From the NCBI RefSeq assembly GCF_014378415.1, contig NZ_JACMNS010000193.1, positions 1-35,376 of the forward strand: 35,376 nucleotides of DNA, read 5' to 3'. The notes below the pieces were generated by a model. The model was not told the DNA's origin and searched no databases. It worked only from the letters and a program-made list of their open reading frames with translations. The DNA comes from Aquabacterium sp. GTDB lineage: Bacteria; Pseudomonadota; Gammaproteobacteria; Burkholderiales; Burkholderiaceae_C. Positions 1-8,352 of this stretch are shown here, piece by piece. The translations under genes and the position numbers were made by a program. How positions within the stretch are numbered: the first letter of the stretch is position 1; each line of letters begins with the position of its first letter.

Positions 1-342
1 CATCGGCGCAGCGAACTGCTCATCAAGCCAAGCCTGATAGCCCACCGCCATCAAGTGATCAACCTCGGCCTGTGTCGGCCCAAAAGTCGCTTGTGTCAAA
101 AACCGGGTGGCCTGTTGCCGCGTGATGGGCGTGCTTGCCGCCGATCCATTGCCTTGCACAAGCAGTTCATTTTTCGTGGCCTGTTGGGCCAACTCGGCCG
201 GTGGCGCGCTGACCGTGCAGCCATCGCAGATACCGCCGCCGCCACATGCCGCCATGCACCAGGTCGCGACAGCAACCAATGCAGTACTCCGCGCACTGGC
301 CAAAATCGGTAAGCACCACTTCTTCCACATGCTCAATATCAT
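1..342 (-). CDS. DUF1800 family lipoprotein, N-terminal part (runs off left edge)
   Basis: This is the 5' end of a gene that leaves the window at position 1, so only about 114 residues are visible. The protein starts with a basic, hydrophobic signal and a lipobox-like M-A-A-C, followed by a glycine run, which indicates an exported lipoprotein. After a short linker, residues about 75-112 (RFLTQATFGPT, then QAWLDEQF) match the conserved start of DUF1800 proteins. These are secreted or periplasmic proteins of unknown biochemical role, usually 450-600 residues long and often paired with a DUF1501 gene. Two in-frame ATG codons (342 and 330) are possible; neither has a strong ribosome binding site. 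The gene is divergent from the glycosyltransferase at 498, with about 155 bp of shared upstream DNA. The family call is from motif recognition; the function is unknown. Confidence 0.8.
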   Translation of the reverse strand, partial: MILSMWKKWCLPILASARSTALVAVATWCMAACGGGGICDGCTVSAPPAELAQQATKNELLVQGNGSAASTPITRQQATRFLTQATFGPTQAEVDHLMAVGYQAWLDEQFAAPM

Positions 343-497
343 CAAAACTCGTTCACCGTTTCCCAACAACAACAATCATCAGGGCAAGCCTTGCGGTGAA
401 GAAAGGAGAAATAGCACAGCTGGCGAGGCTATTACGCATGCTTACGCTGACGTTCACGTCGTCATGGCGTCATAACCAGTGGCCAAAATGATGCCGC

Positions 498-1667
498 ATG
501 AAGCTTGTGTTTTTCTGCCATCCGTCGTTCATGCGCTCGCAAAGCATGCCGCGCTTTGCACGCATGATTGGCGGCGCGATGCAGGCCAAAGGTTACGAGG
601 TCGCTTACTGGGCGCCTCAGGCCTGGGTTCACGCACTGTTCGACAACACACGGCTTGCCAAATGGGCAGGCTATGTGGATCAGTACCTGGTCTTTCCGCT
701 CCAGGTCAAAGCGCGCCTGCTGCGCCACCAACAAGGCACGTTGTTTGTTTTTTGCGACCAGGCGCTGGGGCCATGGGTGCCGTTGGTCAAGCACCTGCCG
801 CATGTGGTCCATGCCCATGACTTGCTGGCGCTGCGCTCGGCACTGGGGCAGATCCCTCAAAACCCGACATCCAGCACAGGCCGGCTGTATCAGCGCTACA
901 TCCGTCGCGGCTTCCGTCAGGCCCAGCATTTCATTTCGGTGTCCAAGCGCACGCAAAGCGATCTGGTGGAGCATGGGCAAGTACAAGCCCAGACATCGTG
1001 CGTGGTCTACAACGGCCTGAACTACCCCTACAAGCCAGTACCCCGGGCCAAGGCATTTCAGAAGCTGAGCATGGCGGGCCTGCCGGCGACTGAAGACAGC
1101 ATGATCCTGCACGTGGGCGGAGGCCAGTGGTACAAAAATACCGCCGGTGTCATCCACTTGTATGCCCGGTACGCCGCGCGCCATGACAAGCCACTGCCGC
1201 TGTGGATGATCAGCCCCCACCCCTCTAACCCTGAAGTGCTGGCCGCCTTGAAACAGGTGCCTGCGCAAGGCTGCGTTTTGTTTTACCAAGGCATTGACAA
1301 CGCGGCCTTGGAAGCGGCTTATTCGGTCGCTCGGGCATTCTTGTTCCCCAGCCTGGCCGAGGGCTTTGGCTGGCCCATCGTCGAGGCTCAAGCCTGCGGC
1401 TGCCCAGTCATCACCACCGACGATTCACCCATGAACGAGATCGCCGGCCCCTTGGCCAAGTACCTGCCCATGCTCAAACCAGGTGATGACATGAGCGAGT
1501 GGGCTGAGCAAGGCGCTGATGTGCTTGAAGCGGTGCTTCAGGTGGATGGCAGCGAACAGCTTGCGCAACGGCAAAGCCGGATTGCCTGGGCCGGGCAGTT
1601 CACCACGCACAAGGCCATCGAAGGCTATCTGTCGATTTACCAATCGGTGTTTGCGCTGGAGTCTTGA
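498..1667 (+). CDS. GT4-family glycosyltransferase
   Basis: This 389-residue protein has the GT-B fold pattern of family GT4 retaining glycosyltransferases. These are cytoplasmic or membrane-associated enzymes that add sugars from nucleotide donors to a growing glycan. The N-terminal half opens with a beta strand (KLVFFCHPSF) and carries a VVHAHDLLALR-type segment. The C-terminal half has the donor-binding E-x7-E motif in EGFGWPIVE (around residue 295), followed by CGCPVITTD. Length is normal for the family. The start is the ATG at 498; no good Shine-Dalgarno sequence is visible, but the N-terminus aligns well with the fold. It ends one base before the GTG start of an acyltransferase, so the two are probably one transcript for an acylated exopolysaccharide or O-antigen-like glycan. 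The sugar specificity cannot be read from sequence. Confidence 0.9.
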   Translation: MKLVFFCHPSFMRSQSMPRFARMIGGAMQAKGYEVAYWAPQAWVHALFDNTRLAKWAGYVDQYLVFPLQVKARLLRHQQGTLFVFCDQALGPWVPLVKHLPHVVHAHDLLALRSALGQIPQNPTSSTGRLYQRYIRRGFRQAQHFISVSKRTQSDLVEHGQVQAQTSCVVYNGLNYPYKPVPRAKAFQKLSMAGLPATEDSMILHVGGGQWYKNTAGVIHLYARYAARHDKPLPLWMISPHPSNPEVLAALKQVPAQGCVLFYQGIDNAALEAAYSVARAFLFPSLAEGFGWPIVEAQACGCPVITTDDSPMNEIAGPLAKYLPMLKPGDDMSEWAEQGADVLEAVLQVDGSEQLAQRQSRIAWAGQFTTHKAIEGYLSIYQSVFALES

Positions 1668-1668
1668 G

Positions 1669-2853
1669 GTGACAAAGGGCCGCAATCACTTGCTGGATTT
1701 GATGCGAGGCATCGCCGCCGTGCTGGTTTGTGCAGGGCACCTGCGCAATGCCACCATGGTGGACCTTGGCTCTGCCAAATCGCCAGGCCTGGCTGACACT
1801 GTGCTGTATGCCTTGACCAGTCTGGGCCACCAGTCCGTCATGGTGTTCTTTGTTTTGAGCGGCTATCTGGTGGGGGGTTCCGTGTTGACAGCAGGCCCGC
1901 GCTTCAGCTGGCGCAACTATGCACAAGCGCGATTGAGCAGACTGTGGACGGTGCTGCTGCCTTGCCTGGCCCTGACTTGGGCCATAGATCAAACCATTGT
2001 CAACCTGGCGCCGCAAGTACTTTCAGGCGCCTATGCAGCGCTTTGGCATTCGGCCCCGCAGCCCAATCACTACGACGCCTCGCTGAGCACTTTGTTGGGC
2101 AACCTGGTTTTCTTGCAGACCATCAAGGTTCCAGTTTTTGGCAGCAACGGTCCGTTGTGGAGCCTGGCCAACGAGTTCTGGTACTACGTTCTGTTTCCAT
2201 TGATGTTGATGGCGTTCGCGGGCCGAAAGACTGGCACCACCGTGCTTCAACGCGGGGCTGCTGCAGTGCTGATGATGGGCCTTGGCCTCCTGTTGCCTGC
2301 CGAGCTTCTCTGCGGCTATGCCATCTGGCTCATGGGTGTGGTCGCATTTGTGATACCCCGCATGCACACACCCACTTTCGGCCAATCAACAAACCCAGAT
2401 CGCTGGTTGCAACCAGCGATGGCGACCTTGGCATTCTTGGCCGCCCTTGGATTTTCAAAGTGGGCAACCCCGAAATCTTGGCCTTTGCCATGGGGAGACT
2501 TCGTGCTGGGCACAGGGGTCGCCTACTTTGTTTACCACTGCGCACCTCTGGCGTCAGCAAGGCCATGGCCTCGGTGGATGCGGTCCGCAGTTGAGCGCTT
2601 GTCAGACATGTCTTTCTCGCTGTACTTATCGCATTTTCCTTTGGTCATGCTGATCGGAACCACCGCATACCTTGATGAACGCCTGCAGCCATCTCTGGCG
2701 GCTTGGACGGTCATGCTGGGTTGGTTGGCAGCGCTGCTTCTGGCTGGGCATGTGGTGTGGTGGCTGTGCGAACGACACACGTCCACCGTCCGAAGAATGA
2801 TGGCGTGGCCCATGTCTGCGCAACGCGGCATTCGGCACCCCCCGAGTTCATGA
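1669..2853 (+). CDS. Acyltransferase family 3 integral membrane protein (OafA/YrhL-like)
   Basis: This 394-residue polytopic inner-membrane protein of the acyltransferase-3 family probably O-acetylates or otherwise acylates a surface glycan. Near the N-terminus LDLMRGIAAVLVCAGHLRNA contains the conserved Arg and the catalytic-type His spaced as in OafA and NodX. About ten hydrophobic segments follow, including VMVFFVLSGYLVGG and a late SFSLYLSHFPLVML segment typical of the family C-terminus. I chose the GTG at 1669 as start: GGAG at 1658-1661 is a well-spaced ribosome binding site, and longer in-frame readings would run deep into the upstream glycosyltransferase. The spacing of one base to the previous gene indicates translational coupling. 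The acceptor glycan is unknown. Confidence 0.88.
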   Translation: MTKGRNHLLDLMRGIAAVLVCAGHLRNATMVDLGSAKSPGLADTVLYALTSLGHQSVMVFFVLSGYLVGGSVLTAGPRFSWRNYAQARLSRLWTVLLPCLALTWAIDQTIVNLAPQVLSGAYAALWHSAPQPNHYDASLSTLLGNLVFLQTIKVPVFGSNGPLWSLANEFWYYVLFPLMLMAFAGRKTGTTVLQRGAAAVLMMGLGLLLPAELLCGYAIWLMGVVAFVIPRMHTPTFGQSTNPDRWLQPAMATLAFLAALGFSKWATPKSWPLPWGDFVLGTGVAYFVYHCAPLASARPWPRWMRSAVERLSDMSFSLYLSHFPLVMLIGTTAYLDERLQPSLAAWTVMLGWLAALLLAGHVVWWLCERHTSTVRRMMAWPMSAQRGIRHPPSS

Positions 2854-2854
2854 A

Positions 2855-2876
2855 GGTGACAACTTGAAACGTCACC
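2855..2876 (+). terminator. Small hairpin after the acyltransferase gene
   Basis: GGTGAC and GTCACC form a 6-bp stem with a 10-base loop, starting two bases after the stop codon. No T-run follows, so this could be a weak or factor-dependent terminator or an mRNA 3'-end structure. It fits the separation of the acyltransferase gene from the regulated region before the WcaI-type gene. Confidence 0.35.
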
Positions 2877-2952
2877 ATTCATTCAGAACTCGGCGCGCAT
2901 AGCGGTACAGCGCAACGAGTCGAGCGGTCTCCAACACCGACAGATGCACCCG

Positions 2953-2968
2953 TGATCCGAATGGATCA
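2953..2968 (+). promoter_or_regulatory. 16-bp interrupted palindrome, candidate operator (copy 1)
   Basis: TGATCCGAATGGATCA consists of perfect 6-bp inverted arms around a 4-base spacer. It lies in non-coding DNA 60 bp before the GTG start of the WcaI-type glycosyltransferase. The identical 16-mer, in the same orientation relative to transcription, lies upstream of the PEP-CTERM gene at 25538-26395. A dimeric transcription factor is the simplest reader; the EpsA LuxR-type protein in this window is the obvious candidate, but that link is inference. Confidence 0.6.
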
Positions 2969-3028
2969 TGCGGCGGTTTTTTCACGCTTGTTGGAGTCAC
3001 AAGAACAGTCAGCGCTGAAAGAACATCC

Positions 3029-4273
3029 GTGAAGATTCTCATTTACAGCGCCAATTTCGCCCCCGAGCCCACGGGCATTGGCAAGTACTCTGGCGAGATG
3101 GCCGAGTGGCTGGTGTCAGAAGGGCATGAGGTTCGCGTGGTGGCCGCACCGCCTTACTACCCCGACTGGAAAATCGCCGATGGCTATGCATGGCCACCCT
3201 ATCGCCAAGAGATCTGGAAAGGCGCCCGCGTGTGGCGCGCCCCGCTGTGGGTGCCCGCCAAGCCGAGCGGCCTCAAGCGCATCCTGCATCTGCTGACCTT
3301 CGCGGCTTCATCCTTGCCCGTGATGCTGCGGCAGGTGTTCTGGCGTCCGGACGTGGTGTTGACCGTGGCGCCCGCCTTTGTGTGCGCACCCACCGGTTGG
3401 CTGACCGCGCGCTTGTCAGGTGCTCAGGCCTGGCTGCATGTGCAGGACTTCGAGATCGATGTGGCTTTCAAGATGGGGCTGATGGAAGGCCGAGGCGCTC
3501 GCCAGGCCTTGCTGTGGCTGGAGCGCCGCATGCTCAGGCGCTTCGATGTGGTGTCATCGATCTCGATGCGCATGGTGGATCGCTTGCGCAACAAGGGTGT
3601 CGACCGCGAATGCATTCGGCATTTTCCCAATTGGGTTGATGTGGACAAGGTGCGCCCGCTGGGCCATGTGAGTGCCTACCGCGAAGAGCTGGGCATTTCG
3701 CAAAGTGCCACGGTGGTGTTGTTCTCGGGCACGCTGGGCAGCAAGCAAGGTTTGATGATGATCCCGGAGGCCGCCAAGCGGCTGGCCCACCGCTCGGATG
3801 TCGAGTTCGTGATCTGTGGCGATGGGGTGATGAAGCCTCAGCTGGAAGCCGCCTGTGCAGCGCTGGGCAACGTGCGGCTGTTGCCGCTGCAACCCGTTGA
3901 GCGCCTGGGCGAGTTACTGGGCTTGGCTGACATCCATTTGCTGCCCCAATGCCCTGAGGCTGAAGACCTGGTGCTGCCCTCCAAGCTGTCGGGCATGTTG
4001 TCTAGTGGCCGCCCCGTGGTGGCCACCTGCCGTGAAGGCACGGAGATGGCCCACGTGGTGTCGCGTTGCGGCATCGTGGTTCCTCCGGATGACCACCCAG
4101 CGTTGGCCGACGCCATCGAGTCATTGGCCAATCAACCCGCTGCTCGCCACGAGCTGGGTTTGCTGGCACGGCGGTTCGCAGAAGACCACCTGGCTCAGAA
4201 GTCCGTTCTGGGCAAGTGGATCCAGCAGCTCGACGAGTTGCTGGCACCGGAACCCATCACCATCGACTCTTAA
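3029..4273 (+). CDS. wcaI: WcaI-type GT4 glycosyltransferase
   Basis: This 414-residue glycosyltransferase closely follows the plan of E. coli WcaI, the colanic-acid glycosyltransferase. The N-terminus has NFAPEPTGIGKYSGEMAEWL. APPYYPDWK, WVPAKPSGLKRILHLL, VFWRPDVV and WLHVQDFEIDVAF follow in the WcaI order. The C-terminal donor domain includes VLFSGTLGSKQG and LPSKLSGMLSSGRPVVATC. It should act at the cytoplasmic face of the inner membrane during assembly of a lipid-linked exopolysaccharide repeat. The start is a GTG at 3029 with a weak GAAAGAA upstream; the next residues (KILIYSANFAP) fit the family N-terminus exactly. The gene follows a 175-bp non-coding stretch containing the 16-bp palindrome, and is 17 bp from a PEP-CTERM gene, implying co-transcription. 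The actual polymer made here need not be colanic acid. Confidence 0.9.
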   Translation: MKILIYSANFAPEPTGIGKYSGEMAEWLVSEGHEVRVVAAPPYYPDWKIADGYAWPPYRQEIWKGARVWRAPLWVPAKPSGLKRILHLLTFAASSLPVMLRQVFWRPDVVLTVAPAFVCAPTGWLTARLSGAQAWLHVQDFEIDVAFKMGLMEGRGARQALLWLERRMLRRFDVVSSISMRMVDRLRNKGVDRECIRHFPNWVDVDKVRPLGHVSAYREELGISQSATVVLFSGTLGSKQGLMMIPEAAKRLAHRSDVEFVICGDGVMKPQLEAACAALGNVRLLPLQPVERLGELLGLADIHLLPQCPEAEDLVLPSKLSGMLSSGRPVVATCREGTEMAHVVSRCGIVVPPDDHPALADAIESLANQPAARHELGLLARRFAEDHLAQKSVLGKWIQQLDELLAPEPITIDS

Positions 4274-4290
4274 AACTTTCAGAGGAAACC

Positions 4291-5208
4291 ATGCGCACCA
4301 TCCGACACCTCACGGCCATCACCATGGCCATCGCAGCCATGAGTGGCCATGCCTTCGCCGGGTCTTACCCGGCGGGGCATGCCGCCATGTCCGTGCAGAT
4401 CACCGACACCGGGGGCTTCAACTGGAACCTGGACCTGACGCCCTTCTCCAGCTACGACGCCAGCACGGGCAACTTCGGCTTGAACCTCAGCAGCGTTCAA
4501 ACGCCAGTGAGCGATTCTGTTGGCGAATGGAAAACAGGGACCGCCCGGGTCTTTGACACGAACACCGACACGCATGTGAACGTCGCCGGTATTTCATGGC
4601 ACAGCTGGGCCACGGTCAACGGCACCATGGGCTCGGGTGCGGCTGACCCGAGCAATCCGTGGCGCACCAGCGTGACCTTTGCGGCACTGGGCAACATCGA
4701 TCCCTACATGTCCTATGGCTTCTTCGCCAAGAACAACACCAGCACGACGCAAAGCTACACGGTCAGCTATGGTGAGTCCATCGCCCCGACCATCAATGGC
4801 GACTACACCTTGCACGCCGACATCTCTGGCAGCGTGACCAATCCTTCCGGGACGGGTTCTGTCAGCGTTTCGCAAGTGCCTGGTTTCACCAAGCTTCAAG
4901 CGGTTCGCTTGTCCAGCGACGGTGGCTCGACCTTTGTCAACGGTGGCGTTAATGTGGGCAACGCCTACACATCCGGCTCGGTTGGCAGCCAGCCTTACGG
5001 CAACGACAGCGCCGACACCACTGGCACGGGCAACTACAACTACTGGGACTTCAAGACCCAATTCACCTTGTCGGCCAAGGACACCATTGCGTTGACGGGT
5101 TACACCGAAATCACCGCGGTGCCTGAGCCGGCTTCGTGGATGCTGCCGGTGTTGGGCTTGGCTGGTTTTGGGGTGATGCGCCGGCATGGCCGCAAGCAAT
5201 CTGTTTGA
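4291..5208 (+). CDS. PEP-CTERM sorting domain protein
   Basis: This 305-residue exported protein has a signal peptide (residues 1-23, ending GHAFA) and a C-terminal PEP-CTERM sorting signal: VPEPASWML, a short hydrophobic stretch (LPVLGLAGFGVM), then RRHGRK. Proteins of this class are recognised and cleaved by an exosortase in the inner membrane and delivered to the surface, usually in strains that make exopolysaccharide. The mature part is rich in Ser, Thr, Gly and Asn, has no cysteine, and looks beta-rich; I do not recognise a further domain. The ATG at 4291 has a good ribosome binding site (AGAGGAA, 4281-4287) and lies 17 bp after the WcaI-type gene, so both are probably on one mRNA. A strong terminator follows. 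No exosortase gene is in the window. Confidence 0.88.
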   Translation: MRTIRHLTAITMAIAAMSGHAFAGSYPAGHAAMSVQITDTGGFNWNLDLTPFSSYDASTGNFGLNLSSVQTPVSDSVGEWKTGTARVFDTNTDTHVNVAGISWHSWATVNGTMGSGAADPSNPWRTSVTFAALGNIDPYMSYGFFAKNNTSTTQSYTVSYGESIAPTINGDYTLHADISGSVTNPSGTGSVSVSQVPGFTKLQAVRLSSDGGSTFVNGGVNVGNAYTSGSVGSQPYGNDSADTTGTGNYNYWDFKTQFTLSAKDTIALTGYTEITAVPEPASWMLPVLGLAGFGVMRRHGRKQSV

Positions 5209-5225
5209 TTGGCTTGTGCTCTAAG

Positions 5226-5255
5226 AAAAAGGCCGCTGGATCAGCGGCCTTTTTT
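5226..5255. terminator. Bidirectional rho-independent terminator
   Basis: AAAAAGGCCGCT, a 5-base loop, then AGCGGCCTTTTTT form a GC-rich 7-bp stem extended by A:T pairs, with a T-run on both strands. It lies between the convergent PEP-CTERM gene (plus) and coiled-coil gene (minus), and touches the TGA of the latter. It should stop both transcripts. Confidence 0.93.
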
Positions 5256-5923
5256 CATGGCTTCACAGTGGCGGCATCCAGCTTGCTGCGGTACTCGGCG
5301 GCCTGGTTCTCCAGGGTCACACGGGCTGTCTGGAAAAAAGGTTCTTTCGCGGCGAGAACGTCAGCAACGCCCTTGCCTTCATAGCGCGTCAGTAGATCTT
5401 TTCCAAGATTGGCCAACGCGGCATTGTCGTTGCGGCACGCATCGTTCTTCAGGGCAAGCGCGTCATGCCTGGTTTGCAACCCGCTCAAAGCAAGAGACGT
5501 GGACTGAGCCTTGCCTGTCTGCAGCGTGGCCTCGGTTTTGGACTCTTCAAGCTGCTTTTGCAAGGAAGCTACTTGTTCGGTCAAGGCGGTGCTCTCTTGT
5601 TTGAGTGACGCCACCTCAGCCGTCAAACCGCTGAGCTTGCGGGCTGAAGCACCGACCGACGCCTTTTGGCTATTGGACTCTGACTGAACCGATTTCAGGG
5701 TCTGCTCCAACGCCGATTTTTCTTGCGCGGCTTTGGATTGGGCTTCTTCCAGCGCAGATTTCTCTTGCTGGACTTGGCGCATCTGCAGCTTCAGGCGTTT
5801 GACCTGTTCCTGATCGCGGTCGGTGGATTGGGCCATGACCGTCGATGCGCAGGCCATGGCGCAAACAAGGGCCAACAGCGCCCGCGCGCCGGTGTGGGGC
5901 AGAAGAGACTTAGAAGCGAACAT
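5255..5923 (-). CDS. Periplasmic coiled-coil protein, last gene of the Ton-type operon
   Basis: This 222-residue protein has a signal peptide (hydrophobic segment ALLALVCAMACAS, cleavage after VMAQ). A long heptad-rich region (about residues 35-150; QVKRLKLQMRQVQQEKSALE and similar) predicts an extended coiled coil. The C-terminal part (about 155-220) has two cysteines in a KNDACRN-like context and a helical segment ending in TVKP. I do not recognise a named family. The ATG at 5923 overlaps the 3' end of the porin gene by 14 bp, and AGGTGG lies a suitable distance upstream; the longer in-frame reading would cover more of the porin gene and place the signal peptide internally. Co-translation with the porin suggests a periplasmic partner, perhaps a spacer or trimeric stalk. 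That role is inference. Confidence 0.8.
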   Translation of the reverse strand: MFASKSLLPHTGARALLALVCAMACASTVMAQSTDRDQEQVKRLKLQMRQVQQEKSALEEAQSKAAQEKSALEQTLKSVQSESNSQKASVGASARKLSGLTAEVASLKQESTALTEQVASLQKQLEESKTEATLQTGKAQSTSLALSGLQTRHDALALKNDACRNDNAALANLGKDLLTRYEGKGVADVLAAKEPFFQTARVTLENQAAEYRSKLDAATVKP

Positions 5924-7649
5924 TGAGGTCCACCTGCAGGCTGTTGACTTTGTATTTGGCTTGGCCGAAATCGACGGTTTGGCCCCCAATGTTCACCACC
6001 GCCTGGTTCAAAGGCGTGTCGATGGTCTTGGCAGAGAGGAACCTCACACCCAGATTGGTATTGCGGTAGAGGCCATAGCTGCCGCCCAGGGTATAGCCTT
6101 GCAAGTTGGTGCCGCCCAGGCCCAGGTCGCTGTCGGTAAAGGCATCCAGCACGGCATCGGAACCCACATGGCGGTAGCTGGTGGCCAGTTGCCATTGACC
6201 TTGTTCTCGCACCTCGGCTGACCCGAAAGCCAGCTTGAAGTGGTAGCCCGTGGATTTACCGCCGGGCGACTTGTTGTCGAAGAAGGCACCTGCGCGGCGG
6301 TGAAAGCTCGCTTCGTCGAACGCCATGTTCTTGACGTACTCGCCGGAGATTAGCAGGCTGTACGGGCTGAAATGGGTCAGCTCCGCGGAGGCCGTTAAAA
6401 CCAGAGGGCGGAAGGCGTAGGCCAAGCCCCAGAGGGGACTGGTGTCCACGCTGGTGGGGTTGGTCTCGAAAACCGTGTTGCCCTTCTGCCGCAAGCCTGT
6501 TGGGTACTCATACTGCCCGTATTCAGGCCCCGTAACCACCACAGCCTGATTGCTGCTGTTGGTCCCCAGGACATAGCTTTGGTCGACCTTCCCCTCGAGG
6601 TTGTTGTAGCTGTAGTAAGCCAGCCCCAGCTTGACCTTGGTGCGTGCGGCCACATCCCATCCCGTGCCCACCTGGGCCCCCATCAACCAACGAGATGAGC
6701 GGTTGGGTGGCGTCTGCTCACGCAGCGGAAACCACCCCAGCGTGGCGAAGGGCGAAAAGGCGCTGCCTTGCGTAACCCATCTGCCGGTGGCAGCCAGGCC
6801 GTCGAAATTCAGGTTGTCACTCCACACCATGTCGGTGCTGAACCACGGGTTCGGGATGCGTCCGGCTTGGACAGTGACCCAGTCGGCAGGATCGAGCCGG
6901 ACGAAGGCGCGGTCAACGAACAGCTGGTACTTGTTAAAGTTCTGACCCAGGGTCTGATTGGTGGACACGCGGTCAGTGGCGCTGCCCGTGGCCAATCGGA
7001 TACCAACACCCACTTCGTCGGCCACCCTGGCGGACACGCCCAGACGAAGGCGGATGCGTTCGCGCTCCCGGGCGTCCGATGTCGATGACGTCGGGGTCAG
7101 GCTGTTGTCGCCCTGAAGGGCAGAAGATGCGAAGTCAGGCGCGCGTGACAAACCATTTTTGTTGGTTCCTTCGGCCGCAACGTAGTCGGACGGCATGGTG
7201 TTGTCCTTGCCTGGCCGATCAGACTGATAGCGGAAGCGGAAGTCCCCATCGATCTTGATGCGGTCCACCCATGAGGGGGTGGCGTTGGGCACGCCCCAGC
7301 GCTCAGCGCGCGCCTGGGTCAGCACCTCTTCCTTGACCTCGTTGCGGATTTTCGCCTTCATGGCGTCGGACACATAAGGCACCCGCAGCACGGGCTTACC
7401 GGCGGCCGTGGTCTCCGGCTTGGGCGCATCCGGGTCCGTGGCCGTGGCGCGCGGCGCCGCCTGTTTGAGCATGCCATCGGCCACCTCGCGGGTCAGCACG
7501 CCTTTATCGACCAGGGCATCGATCAGGCCGATGGTGGTTTGGCGCAGGGCTTCCAGAGAGGCGCGCTCGTCCGCGTGGGCAAGGGTGCCCGTCATGGCCA
7601 GGCTCAGTGCCGTCAAGGTCGGCCACCATGTTTTTTTCAAGACATTCAT
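5910..7649 (-). CDS. Putative outer-membrane porin (Porin_5-like)
   Basis: This 579-residue outer-membrane beta-barrel protein begins with a signal peptide (to about residue 26, ending LAHA). Residues about 28-70 form a helical segment (LEALRQTTIGLIDALVDKGVL) typical of the periplasmic N-terminal part of this porin group. From about residue 130, alternating amphipathic strands begin (KIDGDFRFRYQSDRPG, ERIRLRLGVSARV), and the chain ends on phenylalanine (VDLNVRF), the usual barrel-assembly signal. WVTVQAGRIPNPWFSTDM resembles putative porins found beside TonB/ExbBD genes. It is 17 bp downstream of tonB and overlaps the coiled-coil gene. It might be a passive pore or a TonB-linked component; no TonB box or plug domain was recognised, so it does not look like a classical TonB-dependent receptor. 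The substrate is unknown. Confidence 0.83.
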   Translation of the reverse strand: MNVLKKTWWPTLTALSLAMTGTLAHADERASLEALRQTTIGLIDALVDKGVLTREVADGMLKQAAPRATATDPDAPKPETTAAGKPVLRVPYVSDAMKAKIRNEVKEEVLTQARAERWGVPNATPSWVDRIKIDGDFRFRYQSDRPGKDNTMPSDYVAAEGTNKNGLSRAPDFASSALQGDNSLTPTSSTSDARERERIRLRLGVSARVADEVGVGIRLATGSATDRVSTNQTLGQNFNKYQLFVDRAFVRLDPADWVTVQAGRIPNPWFSTDMVWSDNLNFDGLAATGRWVTQGSAFSPFATLGWFPLREQTPPNRSSRWLMGAQVGTGWDVAARTKVKLGLAYYSYNNLEGKVDQSYVLGTNSSNQAVVVTGPEYGQYEYPTGLRQKGNTVFETNPTSVDTSPLWGLAYAFRPLVLTASAELTHFSPYSLLISGEYVKNMAFDEASFHRRAGAFFDNKSPGGKSTGYHFKLAFGSAEVREQGQWQLATSYRHVGSDAVLDAFTDSDLGLGGTNLQGYTLGGSYGLYRNTNLGVRFLSAKTIDTPLNQAVVNIGGQTVDFGQAKYKVNSLQVDLNVRF

Positions 7650-7666
7650 AGATTCACTTCAAAGGG

Positions 7667-8350
7667 TCAACCGGTCATGCGGTTGGTGATGCGCAAACGG
7701 ATGGGTTGGGGCAGGCTGGCAGGCACATCGCTCATCGGCGGGATCTGCATGAAAGCCTGGCGCAAGGCGGCGTCCACCTTCTCGTCGCCGGAAGGGGTGA
7801 GCAATTCGACTTTCTTGAACTCGCCGCTGGGCGATAACCAGACACTGATGCTGACCTTGTAGTCACCCAGCTTGATGTCGCGGTTGCGGGCCAGGGCGCC
7901 CTGCATGTGTCGCTGAAGCTGGTTTGTGAAAAACGTGAATTGAAGCGCGCCGCCACCCGCGCCGGTGCCAACATCGCCGCCCTTGTACTCCTGTGTCACG
8001 GACCCGCCGGAGAAAGCGCTCGGGGCGTCGCCCGTCGGGCCTTCCATCTTCAACTGCTGCGGCTCGGGTGGCGCCACCTGGGGCTTGGGCTGCTGCTCCT
8101 GCTGCGGTTGCGGCTTGTCCTCGCGCTTCTCGGGCTCGGGCTTTTTCTCTTCCTTGGGCGGTGGCGGCGGCGTGTCGGGCAACACGGCGATCTTCACCAT
8201 CTGCTGCCTGCGCCCACCGCCACTGCCTTTGAACGATGTCACGGCCCAGACGACCAGCGCGCCGATGGCCAGGGCCACCAAGGCACCCGCCATCCATGAC
8301 ACCCAGGCCTTCCTGGGTTCGTCCACCGGGAAGCTCATGTCTTGGTCCAT
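7667..8350 (-). CDS. tonB: TonB-family energy transducer
   Basis: This 227-residue protein has a short cytoplasmic N-terminus, one transmembrane helix (about 15-37, WMAGALVALAIGALVVWAVTS), a proline/lysine/glutamate-rich periplasmic linker (about 50-95, with PPPPPKEEKKPEPEK) and a C-terminal TonB-like domain (about 140-227, with VSISVWLSPSGEFKKVELL and DAALRQAF). TonB proteins transmit force from an ExbB/ExbD proton channel to outer-membrane partners. The start at 8350 lies two bases after the exbD stop codon; a longer in-frame reading inside exbD is unlikely. The five genes from the ExbB fusion to the porin are spaced 2-17 bp apart, so this TonB is probably dedicated to that machine. The usual SHVR motif of the first helix is not obvious. 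Which outer-membrane protein it contacts is not known. Confidence 0.88.
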   Translation of the reverse strand: MDQDMSFPVDEPRKAWVSWMAGALVALAIGALVVWAVTSFKGSGGGRRQQMVKIAVLPDTPPPPPKEEKKPEPEKREDKPQPQQEQQPKPQVAPPEPQQLKMEGPTGDAPSAFSGGSVTQEYKGGDVGTGAGGGALQFTFFTNQLQRHMQGALARNRDIKLGDYKVSISVWLSPSGEFKKVELLTPSGDEKVDAALRQAFMQIPPMSDVPASLPQPIRLRITNRMTG

Positions 8351-8352
8351 GC

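Noticed and set aside
1519..1668. Upstream extension of the acyltransferase reading frame
   Set aside because: It lies inside the glycosyltransferase gene and encodes no family-like residues. The GTG at 1669 has a good ribosome binding site and matches the family N-terminus.
2978..2996. Sigma-54 element upstream of the WcaI-type gene (TTTCAC-N5-TTGGA)
   Set aside because: It lacks both essential G residues of the -24 element and the C of the -12 element, so it is not a credible RpoN site.
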